64,000 bases of DNA from positions 85,912,626-85,976,625 of the forward strand of contig NC_092048.1 in NCBI RefSeq assembly GCF_003086295.3. Reading direction: 5' to 3'. The notes beneath the pieces were generated by a model. The model did not search any database, was not told the origin of the DNA, and saw nothing but the letters and a program-made list of their open reading frames with translations. How positions within the stretch are numbered: the stretch's first letter is position 1; each line of letters starts with the position of its first letter. The DNA is from Arachis hypogaea (lineage: Eukaryota; Streptophyta; Magnoliopsida; Fabales; Fabaceae). The translations under genes were made by a program, and so were the position numbers. This document shows, piece after piece, positions 55,591-64,000 of the stretch.

Positions 55591-56236
55591 ACTATCCATT
55601 GAATTCAACTTGCAAATACCATTCCAAGACAATAATCATTCCACTTGCAAGCAGCATGAATTCAAACAATTAAGCATAAATGAATCCAACAATGAAGTAC
55701 AAATTGGAGAAAAACTCAACCCACAGCACTCAGCAAGATTAAAGTAATAATGAACAGCCAGGCAACAGCATCAAGCAAACTAAATCAGCACAAAGCAAGT
55801 CATCCAGCAACAAACAAGCCAAGAAAAGCTAATGAAGCAGCAACACTTTCAATCATCATCATTATTCAAAACAAATCTAAATCCACTATCCAGCTCAGGT
55901 TCTCTAACCACCTAATCAACTAACATGCAATTCTAACTAAACTAAGCTAAACAAAATTAACTAGATATAGCAACAAAATGAATAGAACATGGGAAGGGCA
56001 GAGACCTGGAAGACAGAGAAGAAGCAGAAATAGGGGAAGGGAGAAACGGATAGAGGAAGTAGCAAGGTAGCGTTGCCAGCAGCGGTGCTCACGGTGGCGT
56101 ACTTGGTCATGGTGGCGGGGCAGGTTACTAGTGAGAGGGGGCAGAGGGGAGACAGGTCAGGGGCAAAGTGAGAAGGAGAAAGTGAGGAAAGGGGAAAGAA
56201 GAATAGAGGGAAGGAAGAGAGGTGAGGGCAATGGTG
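55591..56236 (-). other. Continuation of the sequence interrupted by A2
   Basis: It begins with the ACTAT duplication. Composition matches 16065-17253. About 55980-56230 is G-rich on the plus strand (AGAGG/GGAAG-type), with no credible gene. It ends abruptly where retrotransposon 3'-tail sequence begins. Confidence 0.5.
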
Positions 56237-56559
56237 GCTCCGGTGGTAATACTGGAAAACAAAGTACTTAGGGCCACGGTCAAGACTCATAAAGTAGCTG
56301 TGTTCAAGAATCAACATACTGAACTAGGAGATTCAATAACACTATCTGGATTCTAAGTTCCTATAGATGCGAACCATTCTAAACTTCAAAGGATAAAGTG
56401 AGAGGCCAAAACTGTTCAGAGGCAAAAAGCTACTAGTCCCGCTCATCTAATTGGAGCTAAGTTTTATTGATATTTTAGAATTTATAGTATATTCTCTTCT
56501 TTTTATCCTATTTGATTTTCAGTTGATTGGGGACAAGCAACAATTTAAGTTTGGTGTTG
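56237..56559 (+). other. Truncated retrotransposon 3' tail preceding the F1 LTR
   Basis: It matches A2 53605-53919 from GGTGGTAATACTGGAAAACA onward, including the hairpin (with one mismatch, TTGATTG, at 56523-56540) and AAGTTTGGTGTTG. It is internal sequence from the 3' side of an element, yet it sits before an LTR that is followed by a primer site. Confidence 0.8.
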
Positions 56560-58108
56560 TGATGAGTGGATAATTTATATGCTTTTTGGCATTGTTTTTA
56601 GGTAGTTTTTAGTATGATTTAGTTAGTTTTTACTATGTTTTTATTAGTTTTTATGCAAAAATCATATTTCTGGACTTTACTATGAGTTTGTGTGTTTTTC
56701 TGTGATTTTAGGTATTTTCTGGCTAAAATTGAGGGACCTGAGCAAAAATCTGATTCAGAGGCTGAAAAAGGACTGCAGATGCTGTTGGATTCTGACCTCC
56801 CTGCACTCGAAATGGATTTTCTGGAGCTATAGAAGCTCAATTGGCACGCTCTCAATTGCTTTTGAAATTAGACATCCAGGGCTTTTCAGAAATATATAAT
56901 AGTCCATAATTTGCCCAAGCTTTGATGACGCAAATTGGCGTTTAACGCCAAATCTTTAACTTATTCTGGTGTTAAACGCCAGAAACAGGTTGCAAACCAG
57001 AGTTAAACGCCAGAAACAGGCTACAACCTGGCGTTTAACTCCAAAAAAAGTCTCTACACATGGAAGCTTCAATGCTCAACCCAAGCCCACACCAAGTGGG
57101 CCCCGGAAGTGGATTTATGCACTATCTCTCTTAGTCTACTTAATTTCTGTAAACCTAGGTCACTAGCTTAGTATAAAAACTACTTTTAGAGATTTATTTT
57201 GCACCTCATGACATTTTTACACTTCACATTGTATTTATGATGGCATGAGCTAAACCCCATGATTGGAGGTGAGGAGCTCTGCTGTGTTTCGATGAATTAA
57301 TGCGATTACTACTATTTTTTCATTCAATCACGCTTGTTTCTATTCTAAGATATTCACTCGCACTTCACCCTAATGAATGTTATGATCCGTGACACTCATC
57401 ATCATTCTCACCTATGAACGTATGCCTGACAACCACCTCTGTTCTATCTGCACTAGCTTGAGTGTGTATCTCTTAGTCTCCTGATCTACGATCAGAGTCT
57501 TCGTGGTATAGGCTAGAATTATTGGCGGCCATTCCTGAGATCCGGAAAGTATAAATCTTATCTGTGGTATTCCGAGTAGGATCTGGGAAGGGATGACTGT
57601 GACGAGCTTCAAACTCGCGAGTGTTGGGCGTAGTGACAGACGCAAAAGAATCAACGAATTCTATTCCAACATGAGTGAGAACCGACAGATGATTAGCCGT
57701 GCGGTGACAGTGCATTTGGACCATTTTCACTGAGAGGATGGATGGTAGCCATTGACAACGGTGATCTACCAATATACAGCTTGCCATGGAAGTAGACCTG
57801 CGTGTGTGAAGAAGAAGACAGTAGGAAAGCAGAGATTCAGAAGATAGAGCATCTCCAAAACCTCAATCTGTTCTCCATTACTGCATAACAAGTATTATTT
57901 ATTTCATGTTCTTTTACTTTTTATAATTAAAACTAAGAATCATTACTGATATCCTGACTAAGAATTACAAGATAACCATAGCTTGCTTCAAGCCGACAAT
58001 CTCCGTGGGATCGACCCTTACTCACGTAAGGTATTACTTGGACGACCCAGTGCACTTACTGATTAGTTGTGCGGAATTGCAAAAGTATGATTGTAATTTC
58101 GTGCACCA
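56560..58108 (+). repeat. F1 LTR (1,549 bp), flanked by internal sequence on both sides
   Basis: It starts TGATGAGTGG and ends GTGCACCA. Palindrome motifs at about 56935-57045 precede TATAAAA (57172-57178). To its left is a 3' tail and to its right a primer site and gag, so it serves as 3' LTR of one unit and 5' LTR of the next. Confidence 0.92.
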
Positions 58109-58114
58109 AGTTTT

Positions 58115-58132
58115 TGGCGCCGTTGCCGGGAA
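58115..58132 (+). other. F1 primer binding site, tRNA-Asp type
   Basis: TGGCGCCGTTGCCGGGAA has one mismatch to the tRNA-Asp complement. Confidence 0.88.
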
Positions 58133-59258
58133 TTGTTCGAGTTTGGACAAATGACGGTTTATTTTGTTGCTTAGATTAGGAAACATTTTTCTTTTTGGTT
58201 TAGAGTCTTCTATTATTATTTTTGGTAAAAATTTTAAAATCCTTATTTTATTTTTCTAAATTATTTTCGAAAATTTTCAAAACCAATAACTTCATGATTT
58301 AGTCTTCTGTTTGAGTTTAGTTTCATATTTTAAGTTTGGTGTCAATTGCATGATTTTATTTTTCTTTCAATTTTTCGAATTATATGTTCTTAGTTCTTTC
58401 TTAATCTTCAAGTTGTTCTTGTTTATTTTCATTGTTTGATCTTTAGTTTTTCTTGTTTTGTATTTTTTCTTGTCTTTCTTGTGCATTTTCGAATTATTAG
58501 TATCCAAAATATAAAAATTTTTAAGTTTGGTGTCCTTTGTGTTTCTATTTTCTAAAAATTTTTAAAAATTTGTTCTTGGTGTTCATCTTGATCTTTAAAG
58601 TGTTCTTGGTGTTCATCTTGACATTCAAATCTTGCTTGTTTGTTTTCTTTGTTTTGATCTAAAAATTTTAAGTTTGGTGTCATTTTATTATTTTTCTCTC
58701 TCCTCATTAATTTCAAAAATATCTTATCTTAGTTTTAAATTTCAAAATTTAAATCTTTTTCAAAAAAAAATTTCATATCTTTTTCAAAATCATTTTATTT
58801 CAAATTTCAATTTTCAATTTTCAAAATTTGAAAATCTTTTATAAAATTTTTCAAAATATTTTTCCTTTTAGACATAATTTTCGAAATTCCTGTCCTATTT
58901 TACTATTTTGATTGAAAAATTTTAAGTTTGGTGTTTCCTTGTTAAGAAAATTCCAATCTTTAAAATTTTAAAATCATATCTCTTTCAAATCTTTTCCTTT
59001 GTTTACTTTCTTACAAGTATCTTTAATTTTAAGACATATCTTTTTCAAAACTCCCTAACCACTTTCTCTCCTTCCAATTTTCGAAAATCATATCCAAAAT
59101 TTTTCAAATCTTTTTAATTAATTAGCCATTTTAGCATTCGAATTTTTTTATTTATATTTTTTATTTTACTTTTTCTCTTAATTTTTGAAACTTATATTTT
59201 ATTTTCCAATTATTTTATTTTATTTCTTTCTTTTAATTCGGTTTATCCTAAATTAAAT

Positions 59259-59302
<44 letters not shown>

Positions 59303-59332
59303 TGCAATCCACATCATCTCCCTTTCTCCATC
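58133..59332 (+). other. F1 untranslated leader
   Basis: T-rich with AAGTTTGGTGT near 58330, 58523, 58668 and 58922. A (TA)n run of about 18 repeats lies at 59264-59299, about 35 bases before the Gag ATG. No frame is supported. Confidence 0.75.
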
Positions 59333-61739
59333 ATGGACTTAAGTGGAAATAAACAGTCTAGAAGGACTCTGGGGTCATATGCTAACCCCATTACTGCTGC
59401 ATATGGGAGTAGTATCTGTATACCTCCCATCAAAGCAAGCAGTTTTGAGCTAAATCCTCAGCTCATTGTCATGGTGCAGCAAAATTGCCAGTATTCCGGT
59501 CTTCCACAAGAAGAACCTACTGAGTTTCTGGCACAGTTCTTGCAAATTGCTGACACAGTACGTGACAAAGAAGTAGATCAGGATGTCTACAGATTATTAC
59601 TGTTTTCTTTTGTTGTAAAAGATCACGCTAAGAGGTGGTTAAATAACCAACCTACAGCAAGCATAAGAACATGGAAACAGTTATCAGACAAATTCCTGAA
59701 TCAATATTTCCCTCCAAAAAGGATGACACAGCTAAGGCTGGACATCCAAGGCTTTAAACAAGAGGATGATGAATCCCTTTATAACGCCTGGGAGAGGTAC
59801 AGAGGGATGCTAAGGAAATGCCCCTCTGAAATATTTTCAGAGTGGGTGCAATTAGACATCTTCTACTACGGGCTTACAGTAAAAGCTCAGATATCTCTAG
59901 ACCACTCAGCTGGTGGATCTATACACATGAGAAAGACTATTGAAGAGGCTTAAGAGCTCATTGATACAGTTGCTAAGAATCAGCATCTGTATTTAAGCAG
60001 TGAGTCCTCCCTGAAAGAAGAGGCTAAAGCAGTTACTACTGCACTTAGTCCTCAAGAAGAAGTTGCTGAACTCAATCAGCAATTGCTCATTATAACAAAA
60101 CAGTTCGCAAAATTCAAAGAGATGCTCCAAGACACTAAAAATGCCAACCAAAACATAGAAGCACAATTGAATCAGACAAAACAGCAGCTATCTAAACAGA
60201 TAACAGAAGAATGCCAAGCTGTTCAACTAAGGAGTGGGAAGACATTGAATAATTCAGCTCAAGGTAGCAGAAAACCAAGAAAGGAACAACTGACAGAGGA
60301 TGACCAGACCATTGCCCAAAATCCCTCTGAGGACAGTAAGAGCCTAGAGAGAAATAATTCTTGCATTCAAACGCCAGAAAAGGGTGAAAAACTGGCGTTA
60401 AACGCCCATTCCATGCCCAGTTCTGGCATTCAAACGCCAGAAAAGGGTGGAAAATTGGCATTAAACGCCCAGTGGATGCCCAAATCTGGCGTTCAAATGC
60501 CAGAAAAGGGTGGAAATCTGGCATTAAACGCCCATTCAGCTCCCATTCCTGGCGTTCAAACGCCAAAGAGGGTTAAGACACTTGCAAATGCTGATAACAA
60601 CCCCCTCAGGCAGGCCTCTCCAACCACTTTTGTAGGAAATAAACCTACAACAACTAAGGTTGAAGAATATAAAGCCAAGATGCCTTATCCTCAGAAACTC
60701 CGCCAAGCAGAACAGGATAAACAATTTGCCCACTTTGCAGACTATCTCAGGACTCTTGAAATAAAGATTCAGTTTGCAGAGGCACTTGAGCAAATACCCT
60801 CTTATGCTAAGTTCATGAAAGAGATCTTAAGTCATAAGAAGGATTGGAGAGAAACTGAAAAGTTTTTCTCACTGAAGAATGCAGTGCAGTCATTTTAAAG
60901 AGCTTACCAGAGAAGCTTAAAGATCTTGGAAGATTTATGATACCATGCACATTAGAGGGTACTTGTACCAAGAAAGCTTTATGTGATCTTGGGGCAAGTA
61001 TCAACCTAATACCTGCATCCACTATCAGAAATCTTGGCTTGGCTGAAGAAGTCAAACCAACCCGAATATGCCTCCAACTTGCTGATGGCTCCATTAAATA
61101 TCCATCAGGCGTAATTGAGGACATGATTGTCAAGGTTAGGCCATTTGCCTTTCCCACTGACTTTGTAGTGCTGAAAATGGAGGAGCACAAGAGTGCAACT
61201 CTCATTGTAGGAAGACCTTTCCTAGCAACTGGACGAACCCTCATTGACTTCCAAAAAGGGAAATTAACCCTGAGAGTTAATGAGGATGAGTTTAAGTTGA
61301 ATGTTGTCAAAGCTATGCAGCATCCAGACACCCCAAACGACTGCATGAGTGTTGATATTATTGACTCTCTGGTGGAAGAGGTTAATATGACTAAAAGTCT
61401 CGAATCAGAGCTAGAGGATATTTTTAAAGATGTTCAGCCTGATATGGAGGAACCAGAGAAAACAGAAGAACCTCTGAAGACTCCTCAGGAAGAGGAGAAG
61501 CCTCCTAAACCCGAGCTCAAACCACTACCACCATCCCTGAAATATACATTTCTGAGAGAAAATAACACTTTTCCCGTGATCATAAGCTCTGCTTTAGAGC
61601 CACAGGAAGAGAACGCACTAATTCAGGTGCTAAGGACACACAAGACAGCTCTTGGGTGGTCCATAAGTAATCTTAAGGGCATTAGTCCAGCCAGATACAT
61701 GCACAAGATCCTATTGGAGGATGATGCTAAGCCAGTGGT
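59333..61739 (+). pseudogene. F1 gag-protease, one stop, one frameshift, cut off at RT by element H
   Basis: The ATG at 59333 (MDLSGNKQ) starts a Gag like that of C. TAA at 59951-59953 replaces a Gln codon; the frame then continues to 60898. A one-base deletion near 60865 moves the protease into another frame, which runs to the H insertion at 61740. Seen in order: Gag core (WERYRGMLRKCP, DIFYYGL), coiled Gln/Lys-rich part, translated palindrome array (about 60366-60565; read as LALNAH and GVQTP), then protease with ALCDLGASINL and IVGRPFLATG, and an acidic linker. The last residues before H (ILLEDDAKPVV) correspond to the start of the RT region in C, so RT, RNase H and integrase lie beyond H or are lost. 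Confidence 0.9.
60366..60565 (+). repeat. GGCGTTnAACGCC array inside F1 gag
   Basis: Motif starts near 60394, 60425, 60456, 60488, 60520 and 60551 give a 31-32 bp period in coding sequence. Confidence 0.88.
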
Positions 61740-63162
61740 TGATAAACCCATATTTTATGATATGTATTGTGCTCAATTTAGGTGATTTATTCAATCCTTC
61801 ACTCACTTATTCATGTAAATTGCATGGTTTTACTTTCCCTTCCTTATTATGAGATATATGTGAAATACATGTTTCCTATGCTTTAAAAATAATTATTTTA
61901 ATTACCCTTTTATTACCATTCGATGCCGTGATTTGTGTGTTGAGTAGTTTCAGATCTTCTAAGGCAGGAATGACTTAAAGGATAGAAAGGAAACATACAA
62001 AAATGGAAGGAAAACACAAAATAGAGTTTTTGAAGAAACTGGCAGCGACGCGAACGCATGGACGACGCGGCCGCATGCCTAGCGCGAAAAGACAGCGACG
62101 CGAACACGTGACTGACGCAGACGCATGACCGAAGCGAACGCATGACAAGGAAAACTCCAGATGATGCGACCGCGTGACCCACGCGGACGTGTGACAGATG
62201 CCACACACCAAAAATTGCAGAAAATGCTCCCATCGATTTCTGAAGCCCTTTTTGGCCCAGATCCAAGTCCAGAAAGCACAGAATAAAGGTTATAAAGTGG
62301 AGGAATGCATCCATATGGAGGGAGAGCTCCAATTACTCACTTTTGATAATTTTAGATGTAGTTTTAGAGGGAGAGGTTCTCTCCTCTCTCTTAGGTTTTA
62401 GGATTAGGATTTCTCTTAATTTTAGGATTACTTCTCTTCAAGTGCAGGTTCAATGTTCCTCTTATTTATTCTCTACTTTTATTATATACCTTTGATTATC
62501 ATTTACCTTTTCAATTTGGCTTATGCTACATTCATGTTATGATTTTCTTAATTAATATTACTTGAGGTATTTCAGCTTATGATTGTTTTATTCTATTTAT
62601 GAATCCTCTTAATTTAATTTAGATATTTTCTTCCTTTTGGCTTTGGTTAAGTAATTGGTAACACTTAAGTTGTCAAACTCAGCAGTGGTTGAAATTGGCA
62701 GATTCCTAATTAATCTAGATCGCTCTAAAGCTAGTCGTCTCACAGGGATTGACTAGGACTTGAGGATCAATCTAATTAGTCCACTTGACTTAACTAAGTG
62801 GGATTAAAATCCAATTCTCATCACACCGGATAAGGATAACTAGGATAGAAATTCCAATTTCTCATACCTTGCCAATAGTTTATTTTACAGTTATTTACTT
62901 ATTTTATTGTCATTTAAATTACTCGTTCCTTACCTTCAAAACCCCAATTTACAAAACTCATAACCAATAATAAGAACATACTTCCCTGCAGTTCCTTGAG
63001 AAGACGACCCAAGGTTTAAATACTTCAGTTATCAATTTTAAAGGGGTTTGTTACTTGTGACAACCAAAACGTTTGTAAGAAAGGACTTTTGTTGGTTTAG
63101 AAACTATACTTGCAACGGGAATTTATTCTGAATTCTAGACCACGCAAAAGTTCCTCTCTTCA
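61740..63162 (+). repeat. H 5' LTR (about 1,423 bp)
   Basis: It starts TGATAAACCC; the end is placed at CTCTTCA (63162), three bases before the candidate primer site. The end is inferred, with no second LTR to compare. It contains a CpG-rich repeat (62041-62195). Confidence 0.75.
62041..62195 (+). repeat. ACGCG/GCATG-rich repeats in H LTR
   Basis: Variants of GACGCGAACGCATG, ACGCGGCCGCATG and ACGCGGACGTGTG repeat at roughly 15-20 bp spacing. The words resemble those in the solo LTR at 50776-51082, although the LTRs are otherwise unrelated. Confidence 0.78.
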
Positions 63163-63165
63163 AAA

Positions 63166-63183
63166 TCGTGTCGTTGCCGGGAA
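63166..63183 (+). other. Candidate primer binding site of H
   Basis: TCGTGTCGTTGCCGGGAA shares the CGTTGCCGGG core of the tRNA-Asp sites but differs in its first bases, so either a different tRNA or a drifted site is possible. Confidence 0.5.
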
Positions 63184-63278
63184 ACTGCAAACGCGTGCCT
63201 TATTATTGGTTATTGTAAATATTTTTCTTTTACTTGTTTATTTGTTTTTGTTTTCTCCTTTTATTTCCATTAGATACT

Positions 63279-64000
63279 ATGAACTCTCACCTCTCTCGCT
63301 TTGAGTTTGGTTCTACTATTGTTGAAGGAAACGGAACTTATAGCAGGAACACGCATCAAGGTCAGAGAAATCAAAGATGGATGGAGCCAAGAGCATTTGA
63401 TCAACCCTTTAGGCAATAACACCCTCCAAGATATCATGGACAAAGACCATTATACAATGCAAACCAATCCAATAGATATGGTGGACAGCCTTGTAACTAC
63501 CAACAAGCCCCACCCTGTGCCTATAGACCATCCTCTCAACATAACTTTGGACCACCACACTCACAAGCTCCTTTTCACCATTCACCACCATACGATCCTT
63601 ATCTACCCCAATTCCAATCTAATTACTCACAAACACCACCACTTCCCTATGTACCATGTCCAAATCCATCACCTCGAGAATCACAGGTTCACCTCAAGGA
63701 AATAGTAGATCAACTTCATACAATCCTTCATCAGCTGGAGCAAGCAATACATCAATTATCTTCCAGACGTTTAAACCCTCAAGGAACTCCAATAGCTTTA
63801 TGTGGAGAATCTAATGACGAACGTAGCATAAAGGAGACACTAGAAATCCCAGAGGGTAGTAATGAGCATAACTTTGTTCTGGAACAATTGGAGGAAGCTC
63901 AAATTACCCAAGAAGAAGAAGTACTGATTAAAGATTTAGGAGATACTGAACCTCCATGGGAACCTAGAGTTACGAAGAATTCCGTCAAGCACGTTACAAT
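63279..64000 (+). pseudogene. H first ORF, Pro/Gln/Tyr-rich, one stop, runs off the window
   Basis: The ATG at 63279 (MNSHLSRFEFG) opens a frame with one TAA at 63417-63419, probably a mutated CAA, and then no stop to position 64000. After an Arg/Gln/Asn-rich start come many Pro, Tyr, Gln and His residues (about 63420-63690), then a heptad-like segment (LKEIVDQLHTILHQLEQAI) suggesting a coiled coil, then an acidic region. Its place after the primer site suggests a Gag-like role, but I do not recognise a Gag core. Confidence 0.6.

Larger units (their letters stand above)
61740..64000 (+). mobile_element. Element H: LTR retrotransposon of another family, 5' part only
   Basis: An LTR starting TGATAAACCC breaks the F1 protease/RT frame. 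It is followed by a primer-site-like sequence and an open frame that continues past the window edge. The target duplication cannot be checked because the right end is outside; its left copy would be GTGGT (61735-61739). Confidence 0.82.

Noticed and set aside
56619..56855. Minus-strand frame in LTRs giving a peptide with SSRKS..SAGRSESNSICSP
   Set aside because: It recurs in every TGATGAGCGG-type LTR and breaks at different points; it is LTR sequence, and it lies in the presumed U3 antisense strand.
59264..59299. (TA)n tract as an origin or regulatory site
   Set aside because: A simple microsatellite in an AT-rich leader; E1 lacks it at the same place, so no function is supported.
63301..63705. 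134-residue frame in element H
   Set aside because: It is out of frame with the longer reading that starts at 63279 and stays open to the window edge with only one stop.

Overview
The window looks like plant nuclear DNA made almost entirely of nested LTR retrotransposons of the Ty3/gypsy superfamily, in the Athila/Tat-like group (tRNA-Asp primer sites, gag-PR-RT-RH-INT order, and an extra ORF2 after the pol position). I found no host gene, rRNA, tRNA gene or CRISPR array. The commonest LTR begins TGATGAGCGGATAATTTA and carries arrays of GGCGTTnAACGCC. From memory this combination is typical of peanut (Arachis) FIDEL-like elements. The organism and family names are recollection and were not checked by any search.

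Layout. (1) 1-11362, minus strand: element A1, a gag-protease-only element cut by E1 (1094-6370, plus, TSD GAGGA), which has two LTRs and a broken gag and has lost all of pol. (2) 11363-17253: an LTR fragment, an 87-bp scrap of another LTR family, a divergent minus-strand LTR, and a decayed minus-strand ORF2. (3) 17254-55590, plus strand: element A2, about 10.8 kb of its own sequence expanded to 38 kb by three later insertions: C (17692-29892, minus, TSD CAAAG), D (35384-47179, minus, TSD GAGGC) and a 3.5-kb solo LTR (49148-52665, TSD GAGAA). (4) 55591-56236: continuation of the DNA that A2 entered. (5) 56237-61739, plus strand: a retrotransposon 3' tail, one LTR, then leader, gag and protease (F1). 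F1 is cut at 61740 by element H, which runs off the right edge.

How the parts relate. C and D encode the full set of Gag, protease, reverse transcriptase, RNase H and integrase, each in one reading frame broken only by stop codons. A1 and A2 keep only Gag and protease (A2 also keeps ORF2) but share LTR ends and primer type with C, so they look like non-autonomous partners that depend on enzymes supplied in trans. By-eye LTR-pair divergence is about 4.7% for A2, 4.4% for E1, 2.0% for C and 0.5% for D, which agrees with the nesting order.

The most interesting signals are structural: GGCGTTnAACGCC palindromes spaced at about 31 bp in LTRs, spacers and gag reading frames alike; 44-bp near-perfect palindromes repeated in the D LTRs; a small covarying hairpin followed by AAGTTTGGTGT both before ORF2 and before the 3' LTR; a conserved block containing GGGAGGCAACCC just after the coding frame in three families; and primer-binding-site copies captured inside the A-type LTRs.
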